Part shown: positions 7,580 to 15,736 of the stretch, piece after piece
Numbering within the stretch: position 1 is the first letter of the stretch
Layout: every line of letters starts with the position of its first letter
NCBI GenBank assembly: GCA_947496065.1
Contig: CANMBF010000001.1
Location: forward strand, 134,018 to 198,017
DNA length: 64,000 nucleotides
Reading direction: 5' to 3'
Source of the DNA: Bacteroidota bacterium
Lineage (GTDB): Bacteria > Bacteroidota > Bacteroidia > NS11-12g > UBA955
The notes under the pieces: generated by a model
Database searches by the model: none
What the model saw: only the letters and a program-made list of their open reading frames with translations
Told to the model about the DNA's origin: nothing
Program-made: the position numbers and the translations under genes

Positions 7580-9438
7580 TGTGTGGTATATTAACATTAT
7601 ATAAAAAGGAGGGACTTACTAGGTCAGATTTAGATGCCTCCTTGAAATCTTTGGATATTATAAAACATAGAGGTCCAGATGGGGAGGGGCTTATTTTAAT
7701 TAATACTAAAAATCAAAAGTATGAAATTATTATAACCACAGACACACCTGAGGGAATATCTGGTACAAGTGCTGAAGAAGTTGATTTTGACAAAGGGTAT
7801 GATTTATTACTTGGTCACAGAAGGCTTTCTATTTTCGACCTTAGTATCAATGGACACCAGCCTTTTATCTATAAAGATAAAATCATTGTCTTTAACGGTG
7901 AAATATTTAATTTTTTGGAACTTAGGGAAATATTGGAAAAGGAAGGCTTCACCTTTAATAGCAGCACGGATACTGAGGTTGTTTTAGCAGCCTATGAATT
8001 CTGGGGTAAGCATTGTTTTTCAAAATTTAATGGCATGTGGTCCATGTTAATTTATAATCTTAAAACCGGGGAGTTGATGGTTTCGAATGACAGATATGGC
8101 GTAAAACCTTTATATTACTTTAATGAGAACAATTCTTTCATTGTAATGTCAGAGGCTAAACAAATATTGGCTTTTCCGGATAAAATGAAAGGGATAAATT
8201 CCGAGGCAGTCAATGTTTTTATGGATTTAGGATACATCTCTATTGGCAATGAAACATTTTTTAAGGATATTTTTCGTTTTCCTGTTGCAAGTCATTATTG
8301 TTTCAAGCCTGGAGTGCAGAAGGCATCCTTTGAAAATGCATCTGAAAAATTTTATAGTTTACCAAAAACCATCAAGAGTAATCTATCAGATGAAGAAGGT
8401 ATTAAAACTTTTAAAACCCTGTTTACTGATGCCATTAAAATTAGACTTAGGTCGGATGTTGGGTGGGGTATTGCATTGTCTGGTGGGCTTGATTCGACAT
8501 CCATAGCCTTTGTAGCGAAGGAAATTTTGAGGAATCATAATTTTACTACATTTTCTGTTGTTTCGGAAAAAGGTTCTGAAGGCGATGAGTCTTATTTTAT
8601 AAATCTAGCCAACCAAAAACTGGGTTCAGATAATATTCAGGTGAATCCCATGTATAATTTTAATAGGGAATCATTTCTCAAACAGATTTATCAGATGGGC
8701 GCCCCTGTTGCTGACACTTCTTTTTTTGCACAATATATTCTTAGTAAGGTTGTAAAAGAAAAAGGGGTAACTGTTTTATTGACAGGTCAGGGGGGTGATG
8801 AAATTCTCGCAGGATATCACCAACATTTTTTCAAATATACTTACGAACTTTTCAGAAATGGAAGCGTTATCAAAGGAGTATCTGAAATTAGGAAATGGTC
8901 CAAATTAAAGGAGAGAAGCACAAGAGGTGTTTTAAAATCAGCATTAGGGGATGCTTATTTAACAATAAAAACTAAATTGGGATTAGCTAGATTTCCTTAT
9001 TCATTTCAGAAAAAAATATTTTCAGGTAAAAGCCTAGTTGATTATTTAAAACTAGAAATGGAGATGTTGCAATTACCCTACTATCTTATGGCAGAGGACA
9101 GGTTTAGCATGGCATTTGGAGTAGAAGCTAGGAATCCATTTTTAGACTATCGATTGGTGGATTTTGTATTTAGTCTTCCTAGTCAATATAAAATTCGGGA
9201 TGGTTGGCAAAAATGGCTTTTGAGAGAAGCTGTGAGTGAAATGCCTGATGAAATCAGATACCGGAAGGATAAAAAGGGTTTCACTACGCCAATGGAGACA
9301 TGGATCACATCCAATCAGGAAATGCTTTGTTCTTTAGCTGTTATTAGTGATCAGTATTTTCCGGAGCATAGTTCCAAACCTTTATTTAAAAGGGCCGCTC
9401 TGGGCGCTTGGATAGAGAATTTTCTATTAAAAAATTGA
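7579..9438 (+). CDS. asnB: Asparagine synthase-like glutamine amidotransferase (first copy)
   Basis: This 619-aa protein begins MCGI, so Cys2 is the N-terminal glutaminase nucleophile after Met removal. KHRGPDGEG, GHRRLSIFDLS and FNGEIFNF are class II glutaminase blocks. The synthetase domain holds ALSGGLDSTSIAF and TGQGGDEILAGYHQHF, and VEARNPFLDYRLVDF is conserved. In polysaccharide loci such enzymes (for example WbpS types) often amidate uronic acids, so it may be a sugar carboxamide synthase rather than a true asparagine synthetase. It overlaps the WbpG-like gene by 1 bp and the following glycosyltransferase by about 4 bp. A second paralogue lies at 25793. Confidence 0.9.
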   Translation: MCGILTLYKKEGLTRSDLDASLKSLDIIKHRGPDGEGLILINTKNQKYEIIITTDTPEGISGTSAEEVDFDKGYDLLLGHRRLSIFDLSINGHQPFIYKDKIIVFNGEIFNFLELREILEKEGFTFNSSTDTEVVLAAYEFWGKHCFSKFNGMWSMLIYNLKTGELMVSNDRYGVKPLYYFNENNSFIVMSEAKQILAFPDKMKGINSEAVNVFMDLGYISIGNETFFKDIFRFPVASHYCFKPGVQKASFENASEKFYSLPKTIKSNLSDEEGIKTFKTLFTDAIKIRLRSDVGWGIALSGGLDSTSIAFVAKEILRNHNFTTFSVVSEKGSEGDESYFINLANQKLGSDNIQVNPMYNFNRESFLKQIYQMGAPVADTSFFAQYILSKVVKEKGVTVLLTGQGGDEILAGYHQHFFKYTYELFRNGSVIKGVSEIRKWSKLKERSTRGVLKSALGDAYLTIKTKLGLARFPYSFQKKIFSGKSLVDYLKLEMEMLQLPYYLMAEDRFSMAFGVEARNPFLDYRLVDFVFSLPSQYKIRDGWQKWLLREAVSEMPDEIRYRKDKKGFTTPMETWITSNQEMLCSLAVISDQYFPEHSSKPLFKRAALGAWIENFLLKN

Positions 9439-10679
9439 GCAATAAAAAACTCCTGATAATTTGTTTTTCATTTCCCCCTTCGCCAGGAATTGGGGGTAGA
9501 CGTTGGGCTAAATTTGCTTCGTATTTACATCGATTTGGTACCGATGTGCAAGTGCTCTCGGCCGAATATAAGGGCAACCAATCGTCAGAGTGGCAAAAAG
9601 ACACTGAGGATTTAGAAAAAGCGAATAAGGTGCATTTCTTTAAAACAGGTTACCCATCCATTATTCAACAAGTTCCAAAAAATATTTTTGAGAAAATAAA
9701 ATACCATTTGGTATTAAGTTGGCTAAAGCGCAAGGTTAAAGGTAATTATTACGATCGATCTAGTTTATGCAAAGTTCATCTGTTAAACGAAGTGGAGAAA
9801 TTTATTAAGCTTGGTTATAGGTCGATTCTAATAACTGTTGGTCCATTTTATTATTCGAAATATCTGTTGGAAATAAAAAGAAAATATCCAGATGTTAGAT
9901 TGTATTTAGACGTGCGCGATCCTTGGACCAATAATAAAACGGCGTTTGGTTATTGGAACTTATCACCCAAGCGATTTAAGTTTGAAAAGGAAGCCGAAAG
10001 AGAGGTTGTAAATGGATACGATAAAATATTAACTGTGGCCGATGGCATCGGTGAATTTTTTGTAACAGAATATGGCATTAAAAAAGACAAAATAATTACC
10101 CTTAAAAATGGGTTTGATAGTTTAGATTTTCAGCACAAAACAAACCAGGACAATAGTAAACAAGTCATTATTTTTACTGGTAACTTGTATGAAAAGGCTG
10201 AGAAAAGTTTTTTGATGCTTGTGAATCAATTAAAGGCCTTAAAAGTGAATAATAACGCCTTTTTCGAGCAATATGAAATTCATTTTTATGGCGAAATTCA
10301 TCCTAACTTTAAGCATTATTTTACACCTGAATTAAATTTATTTTTTAAAGGTAATATACCATTGTCCGATGTGTTCGGTAAAATAGCTTCAGCAAAGGCT
10401 TGTTTGTTGTTTTTAACAGATGATTTGAATTATTCTTTTAGCACCAAATTTTATGAATATTTATCTCAAAAAAAACCAATCATAGTTTTTTCAAATCCTG
10501 GTAAAACAGGCGAATTTGTTGAAGAACATAATCTAGGCAGACAAGCTACTGCAGTTAATTTTATTGAAATATTAAAAGCAATAGATAATAATGAATTCTA
10601 TAAAAAGGAATTTGATATATCAGAATTTGAAGTAAGTAATTTGACAAAACAGTTAATAGGTCATCTAGAATTAAATTGA
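9435..10679 (+). CDS. Glycosyltransferase, GT4-like
   Basis: This is a GT-B type protein of about 414 aa. It begins SNKKLLIICFSFPPSPGIGGRRWAKF, a common start of bacterial glycosyltransferases with a G-G loop binding the acceptor. Further blocks are LDVRDPWTNN, ILTVADGIGEFF, ITLKNGFDS, IIFTGNLYEKAEKSF and the FSTKFYEYLSQKKPIIVF segment, which replaces the usual E(x7)E region. The frame opens at a TTG at 9408, but the TTG at 9435, whose last bases overlap the asnB TGA stop, gives the usual N-terminus and is preferred. Donor sugar is unknown. Confidence 0.82.
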   Translation: MSNKKLLIICFSFPPSPGIGGRRWAKFASYLHRFGTDVQVLSAEYKGNQSSEWQKDTEDLEKANKVHFFKTGYPSIIQQVPKNIFEKIKYHLVLSWLKRKVKGNYYDRSSLCKVHLLNEVEKFIKLGYRSILITVGPFYYSKYLLEIKRKYPDVRLYLDVRDPWTNNKTAFGYWNLSPKRFKFEKEAEREVVNGYDKILTVADGIGEFFVTEYGIKKDKIITLKNGFDSLDFQHKTNQDNSKQVIIFTGNLYEKAEKSFLMLVNQLKALKVNNNAFFEQYEIHFYGEIHPNFKHYFTPELNLFFKGNIPLSDVFGKIASAKACLLFLTDDLNYSFSTKFYEYLSQKKPIIVFSNPGKTGEFVEEHNLGRQATAVNFIEILKAIDNNEFYKKEFDISEFEVSNLTKQLIGHLELN

Positions 10680-10686
10680 TTACAAA

Positions 10687-11559
10687 TTGGAAAATTACAC
10701 ATTGCGCTATAGTGATATAAGAAAACCTAATAGTTTAAGGGCAAAAGCCAGAAATTTGGTTTTAAGCGTTTTGATTTTTAAACAAAATCTAAAGGGTATA
10801 GAAAAATATCTTGTAGTACCGAGAATTCAATTTTTATATATCCATCATGCATTTGCGGATGAATTAACGCAATTGGATCAATTGATGCAAGTACTGAGCA
10901 AACATCATACTTTTATTAGTCATTCTGAAGCAGTTGAACGCATACTAAACAATCAAATTGATAAGCCCTATATTGCCTTAAGTACAGATGATGGTTTTAA
11001 AAATAACATGGCAGCTGCACAGATTTTTAATAAGTATGATGCAAAAGCATGTTTTTTTATTAATCCTGGTTTAATAGATGAGCATGATTTTGAAACCATC
11101 AAAACACATTGCAAAGTAAAATTACATTTACCGCCGGTTGAATTTTTGACCTGGCAAGATGTTAATGAATTACTAGCACAGGGACATGAAATAGGTGCCC
11201 ATACAATGTACCACGATAATATCGCCAATATGAGCGAGCAAGCCATAGAGGAGGATATGAAATTGTCATATGAAATCCTCAATAAAAACTGCGGACCCGT
11301 TACGCATTTTGCATTTCCTTATGGTCGTTTTTCTCATTTTAATAAAACTGGAAAAGAATTGGTTTTTAAAGTCGGTTATCAAACCTGTTCATCTGCCGAA
11401 AGAGGTTGTCATATTCCGTCAAGTTCTGAGTTAAAGCAAAAGGATTTGTGCATTCGCAGAGACCATGTTATTTTGGATTGGCCAATGGATCATATTATTT
11501 ATTTTTTAGTGAATAATGTTAAAAATAGATCAGAAAAGAATAACTATTTCCCCTATTAA
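10687..11559 (+). CDS. Polysaccharide deacetylase family protein (NodB homology domain)
   Basis: This 290-aa protein has the NodB metal-dependent deacetylase motifs: TDDGF with D101 and D102, and HTMYH with H172 and H176 (HxxxH), followed by FAFPYGRF. It would remove N- or O-acetyl groups from the polysaccharide or a lipid-linked intermediate. No signal peptide is evident, so it may act in the cytoplasm. An in-frame TAA at 10672 forces the start after that point, and the TTG at 10687 is the only reasonable start. It is 7 bp after the upstream glycosyltransferase and 5 bp before the formyltransferase gene; the pair could remove one acyl group and add a formyl group instead. Confidence 0.85.
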   Translation: MENYTLRYSDIRKPNSLRAKARNLVLSVLIFKQNLKGIEKYLVVPRIQFLYIHHAFADELTQLDQLMQVLSKHHTFISHSEAVERILNNQIDKPYIALSTDDGFKNNMAAAQIFNKYDAKACFFINPGLIDEHDFETIKTHCKVKLHLPPVEFLTWQDVNELLAQGHEIGAHTMYHDNIANMSEQAIEEDMKLSYEILNKNCGPVTHFAFPYGRFSHFNKTGKELVFKVGYQTCSSAERGCHIPSSSELKQKDLCIRRDHVILDWPMDHIIYFLVNNVKNRSEKNNYFPY

Positions 11560-11564
11560 ATAAT

Positions 11565-12347
11565 ATGAAAGTGTTGATATTAACGTCCTCATTGAATGGC
11601 ACTGCAGCGCATCATTTGGAAGTAATACTCAAAGAGCCAAGTATTGAAGTTGTAAGTGTTATTTTTAACCAAGGAATGGTTAAATCAAAATATAAAAAGG
11701 CGATTCAAAAATGCAAAAAGTTGTTCAAAATAGGATTGTTAGGTGCACTGAATGGAATCAAAATGCGCAGATGGTATCAACAGGATTTATCGGCTTATCT
11801 TCAAATCAATAATTTAGAAAATATTTGTCGTGAGAATAAGGTTCCTTTTTTTAAAACTGAGCGCATTAATTCTGAACAAACTGTTACATTATTTAAAAAC
11901 GCGAAAGCCGATATAGGACTGAGCTTAGGCAATGGATACATTGTTAAGAAAGTTTTCTCAATTTTGCCATTTGGTATGCTAAATATTCACCATGAATTAT
12001 TGCCAGATTACCAGAATGCGCAAAGTGTTATTTGGCAAATTTACAATGGATCTAAAAACACCGGTTACACCATCCATAAAATAAATGAAAAAATTGATGC
12101 AGGCGAAATTCTCTTACAGGAGGCTTTACCAATTCAATTTGAGGAGACGTTTGCATCAACAGTATCAGCAACCTATGCATTACTATTAAAACATTCTGCA
12201 GAAGGGTTGGTAAGGGTTCTAAAATCATATGAAACATTTTTAAAATCGGCCAAAACACAAGGTCATGGACACACCTATACAACACCAAGTTATAGGCAAT
12301 ATTTAAAAATGAAGTCACAATTTATACAATTAAAAAACAAAGTGTAA
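11565..12347 (+). CDS. Formyltransferase-family protein, probable sugar N-formyltransferase
   Basis: This 260-aa protein has the 10-formyl-tetrahydrofolate transferase core. The catalytic triad is visible as N140 and H142 in LNIHHELLPDY and D178 in KIDAGEILL. LSLGNGYIVKK and QSVIWQIYNGSKNTGYTIH are typical of the family. Length and lack of a C-terminal tRNA-binding domain argue against Fmt. In O-antigen loci, such proteins N-formylate amino sugars (for example on Qui3N, Qui4N or Per4N). It sits between a deacetylase and WecB, all within a few bases of each other. Confidence 0.82.
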   Translation: MKVLILTSSLNGTAAHHLEVILKEPSIEVVSVIFNQGMVKSKYKKAIQKCKKLFKIGLLGALNGIKMRRWYQQDLSAYLQINNLENICRENKVPFFKTERINSEQTVTLFKNAKADIGLSLGNGYIVKKVFSILPFGMLNIHHELLPDYQNAQSVIWQIYNGSKNTGYTIHKINEKIDAGEILLQEALPIQFEETFASTVSATYALLLKHSAEGLVRVLKSYETFLKSAKTQGHGHTYTTPSYRQYLKMKSQFIQLKNKV

Positions 12348-13436
12348 TTGAAAGCAATAAAAATTTTAACAGTCGTAGGGGCTCGCCCACAATTTATTAA
12401 GGCCGCTGCATTGAGCAAAGCCATTGCAATGACGGAAGGTGTCGAAGAAATTATCGTGCATACTGGACAACATTTCGATGAGAATATGTCGGATATATTT
12501 TTTAAAGAAATGGGGATACCTCAACCAAATTATCAGCTCAATGTAAATGGATTGCACCATGGTGCGATGACTGGTCGTATGATGGAAGGTATTGAGGAAA
12601 TTTTATTAAAAGAAATACCAGATGTATTATTAGTGTATGGCGACACAAATTCAACATTAGCAGGAGCTTTAGCTGCTAAAAAATTGCATATAAAAGTTGC
12701 ACATGTTGAAGCGGGATTGAGAAGTTTTAACATGCAAATGCCCGAGGAGGTGAACCGAATACTAACCGACAGAATTTCAGATTTCCTCTTCTGTCCAACC
12801 CAAACGGCGATTGAAAACCTAAAAAAAGAGGGGTATGATCATTTTGGTGCCAGCATAGAAAATACCGGTGATATCATGCTAGATAGCCTTATGTTATTTT
12901 CTGAATTTGCTGAGCAAATGGCACTTGAGATTAAAAATATTGCCAATGATCCATTTGTTTTATGTACCATTCACCGTGCCGAGAATACAGATAATGAGGA
13001 ACGTTTAGTCAATATTTTTAAAGCTTTAAACCGTATTGCGGAAGAGAAAAAAATCATTATCCCACTGCACCCTCGCACCAAACAAAAATTAAATAATATA
13101 CTACTTCATCCAAACATTGTTTTAACAGAACCATTGGGTTACTTTGATATGTTATATTTAATTAAACATTGCGATATAGTAATGACCGACAGTGGTGGCT
13201 TGCAGAAAGAGGCCTTTTTTAACAAAAAATTCTGTATAACACTGCGTGATGAAACAGAATGGATTGAGTTGGTTGGCGCCAATTGTAACACCCTTGTGGG
13301 AGCTGATTCTGAACTTATATACAACCAATACGAAGCACTTTCAAATAAGGCTTTTGTCGAAACCAATGCCTTTTATGGCGACGGCAAAGCTGCCCACAAA
13401 ATACTATCCATTCTAAAACGAAGTATTGTTGGCTGA
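12348..13436 (+). CDS. wecB: UDP-N-acetylglucosamine 2-epimerase (non-hydrolysing)
   Basis: WecB reversibly converts UDP-GlcNAc to UDP-ManNAc, or a 2-epimer of a related diamino sugar. The 362-aa protein starts KAIKILTVVGARPQFIKAAA and carries VHTGQHFDENMSDIFF, VYGDTNSTLAGALAA, HVEAGLRSF, MPEEVNRILTD, TIHRAENT, HPRTKQKL, DSGGLQKEAF and RDETEWIELV, all hallmark blocks. The start is a TTG directly after the TAA of the formyltransferase gene. Family members such as WbpI (ManNAc3NAcA pathway) look alike, which would fit the amidination trio upstream. It seems to be the last gene before a possible new promoter. Confidence 0.93.
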   Translation: MKAIKILTVVGARPQFIKAAALSKAIAMTEGVEEIIVHTGQHFDENMSDIFFKEMGIPQPNYQLNVNGLHHGAMTGRMMEGIEEILLKEIPDVLLVYGDTNSTLAGALAAKKLHIKVAHVEAGLRSFNMQMPEEVNRILTDRISDFLFCPTQTAIENLKKEGYDHFGASIENTGDIMLDSLMLFSEFAEQMALEIKNIANDPFVLCTIHRAENTDNEERLVNIFKALNRIAEEKKIIIPLHPRTKQKLNNILLHPNIVLTEPLGYFDMLYLIKHCDIVMTDSGGLQKEAFFNKKFCITLRDETEWIELVGANCNTLVGADSELIYNQYEALSNKAFVETNAFYGDGKAAHKILSILKRSIVG

Positions 13437-13484
13437 TAGTTATCAGTTTGAATGATAGTAAGTCAATAATACGCTATGCTTACG

Positions 13485-13492
13485 TACCTTTG
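13485..13492 (+). promoter_or_regulatory. Candidate -7 box
   Basis: TACCTTTG matches TAnnTTTG and lies 25 bp before the ATG of the next gene, in the 80-bp gap after wecB. The only TTTG upstream (13447-13450) is about 34 bp away, too far for a standard -33 box. Confidence 0.4.
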
Positions 13493-13516
13493 CAAGAATA
13501 AAATAGAACACATAAA

Positions 13517-14506
13517 ATGCAAAATATATTAGAAAACCACCCCTATATTCAACAAGTTATCGCCTTGGAGAAACAATACGAGGATAGAACCGAGTTGCAT
13601 AAACATGTAGGTGGATTATTGCAAAAAATGGGTGCAGATGACGAATTTATTAAACTTGTCATTAAAAGAAATTTTGAGGATGAAGGTTTTTTAAAACAGC
13701 AGTGGAGTGAGTATAATATTCCTTATTTCTTTATCTATGAAACTGCGGACATTAATTTAAAAATACATTTTTTCCCAGCAATGGAACATTATGTAAAAGG
13801 AACTGCTGCGCATTGTATTCATCACCACAACAATTATATGCTTACTACAGCCGCTATATTTGGTTCAGGATACGAAACAATGTTATTTGATAAACATGTA
13901 GAGATGAATCCTGAAAATTTGACTTGTAAGATGAGAATTACAAAGCATTTCACGCAAGAAGCCTATCCAGTTCATACCATTGATGCATGGGAGCCACATA
14001 TTGTTTATAATCCCGAAATTTATTCTGCTACATTGCAATTATGGACACCAGATCAAAAACGATCTACAGACAGCCTTAGAGCCAATCCAATATTGAAAGC
14101 AATAAAAACGCCATTGCGCAAATTATTATATGTATTTGGTATAGAAAAAAGGTTTGGCATTGCACCAAAATACACCTATCAATGGTATCCTGAAGGCGAT
14201 CATTTCAAGGCCATCGAAGAAAATGAATATTTTGAACCAACACGAAAATCGATTGGTGATAAAGTGAATATTTTTTCTATACAAACAGTGTGTATTTTTA
14301 TGCAAAGACGTGGTGTGGTTGATAAGGACTATATATCCACGATACTTACTAAAAATAATCTACCAGCCTATTTCCATCAATGGCTAACGATGCTTGTAAA
14401 TAATGAACCAATTCCAGATTCATTTTGCAAAGCAGAAATAAATATACCGCAAAGAAAGTATAACATGCAAGATGTTATCACTGCTGCAGGCGGCCGTTCC
14501 AAATAA
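13517..14506 (+). CDS. Unknown protein with His-rich motif, possibly cupin-like
   Basis: I do not recognise this 329-aa soluble protein. Its most striking part is residues 84-125: a beta-strand-rich stretch with H99, H102, H103 and H104 in AAHCIHHHNNY, then LTTAAIFGSGYETMLF. This resembles a metal-binding HxH cupin strand pair, but the spacing to an acidic partner is not textbook. There is no signal peptide or membrane segment. The N-terminal 70 residues look helical. It has its own candidate promoter and is followed 6 bp later by a GT4 gene, so a role in polysaccharide sugar modification or in control of the locus is possible; both are guesses. Confidence 0.7.
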   Translation: MQNILENHPYIQQVIALEKQYEDRTELHKHVGGLLQKMGADDEFIKLVIKRNFEDEGFLKQQWSEYNIPYFFIYETADINLKIHFFPAMEHYVKGTAAHCIHHHNNYMLTTAAIFGSGYETMLFDKHVEMNPENLTCKMRITKHFTQEAYPVHTIDAWEPHIVYNPEIYSATLQLWTPDQKRSTDSLRANPILKAIKTPLRKLLYVFGIEKRFGIAPKYTYQWYPEGDHFKAIEENEYFEPTRKSIGDKVNIFSIQTVCIFMQRRGVVDKDYISTILTKNNLPAYFHQWLTMLVNNEPIPDSFCKAEINIPQRKYNMQDVITAAGGRSK

Positions 14507-14512
14507 TTCAAA

Positions 14513-15703
14513 TTGAAAATCCTTTACTACTCACCTCATCCTACCCATGATATTGTCAGTGAGGTAGGTTATGCCACGCATCAACGCGAGGTAATTAATG
14601 CGCTCAGAAAATTAGGGCATACAGTATTACCTGTCATCATGGGTGGTACAGAAAAAGGTAATTTGTCTTCTGCTGGAATTCCAGCATCAAAAAATAGCAT
14701 CAAAGCCCGCATCAAAAAATTTATACCGCGTTTTATATGGACATCCCTCAAAGATTTTCAATTGATGAAACACGATGTATCAGCGGCCCAAAAATTGGAA
14801 GAAGCAATCATTGCTTTTCAACCAGATTTAATTTATGAGCGTTCGGAATATTTGCAAGACAGAGGTGTTGCCATTATTAAAAAACATAGAATTAAGTATT
14901 TTTTAGAAATTAATGCACCTTTTGCTGAAGAGATGAAAGGTTTCGAAGGCTACTCCTTTTGGCACAGACTGGCGCATAAAAAGGAACAAAATAAGAATGA
15001 CAATGCCGATCAAATTTTTGTTGTTTCATCGGCACTTAAAACATTTATTGAAAACACTTATCAGGTGCCTTCCTCAAAGATTTTTGTTCAACCTAACTGT
15101 ATTAATTTTGACAATGTGCTTATCGATGAAAACAGAATAAGTGAAATAAAAATTAATTACCAATTGGAAGGTAAAAAGGTGATTGGTTTTGTAGGCTCTA
15201 TTTTTCCTCACCATGGGGTCGATATTTTGATTGATGCTTTTGCAATTGTCGAAAGAGATTTTCCTAATGCCTTACTATTGATTGTTGGGGATGGAAGTAT
15301 ACTAGCAGCATTGAAAGCAAGAGTAAATTCTAACGGTATTGAGCGCAAGGTTTGTTTTGCTGGTAAGCACGATCACAAAGCGGTTTTTAATTTTATAGCT
15401 ACAATGGATATATGTGTTATGGCCAAATCTAATTGGTATGGTTCTCCTATTAAAATTTTTGAATATGGTGCGATGCACAAACCAATAATTGCCCCAAACA
15501 CAGGCCCGGTGAAAGATGTTATGCAAAACAGTGTGAATGGCTTAGTGGTTGATATGAACAAGGAAAAAATGGCTGAAGCCATTGCCAATTTACTTAAAAA
15601 TGATGATTTTGGTAAAACCATTTCCGATAAATTTTATGCAGATATTGCTCAACATTATACTTGGGAAATGGCCGCGCAAAACATTCTTAAAAAAGTAAAC
15701 TAA
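14513..15703 (+). CDS. GT4-family glycosyltransferase
   Basis: This 396-aa GT-B enzyme starts at a TTG (KILYYSPHPTHD). It carries QADQIFVVSSALK-type (NADQIFVVSSALK) and FVQPNCINF junction motifs. The C-terminal domain has GFVGSIFPHHGVDILIDAF, LLIVGDGS, CVMAKSNWYGSPIKIFEYGAMHKPIIA and NTGPVKDVM. SPIKIFEYGA is the functional equivalent of the E(x7)E motif (one acid retained in FEYG). It follows the unknown protein by 6 bp and precedes the FkbH-like gene by 33 bp. Specificity is unknown. Confidence 0.87.
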   Translation: MKILYYSPHPTHDIVSEVGYATHQREVINALRKLGHTVLPVIMGGTEKGNLSSAGIPASKNSIKARIKKFIPRFIWTSLKDFQLMKHDVSAAQKLEEAIIAFQPDLIYERSEYLQDRGVAIIKKHRIKYFLEINAPFAEEMKGFEGYSFWHRLAHKKEQNKNDNADQIFVVSSALKTFIENTYQVPSSKIFVQPNCINFDNVLIDENRISEIKINYQLEGKKVIGFVGSIFPHHGVDILIDAFAIVERDFPNALLLIVGDGSILAALKARVNSNGIERKVCFAGKHDHKAVFNFIATMDICVMAKSNWYGSPIKIFEYGAMHKPIIAPNTGPVKDVMQNSVNGLVVDMNKEKMAEAIANLLKNDDFGKTISDKFYADIAQHYTWEMAAQNILKKVN

Positions 15704-15736
15704 AATCTTTTTCAATCCATATTTTCTAGTGCTTTA

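Noticed and set aside
7769-8506. Second-frame ORFs inside the first AsnB-like gene
   Set aside because: They are in another frame of a clearly conserved gene and have no motif.
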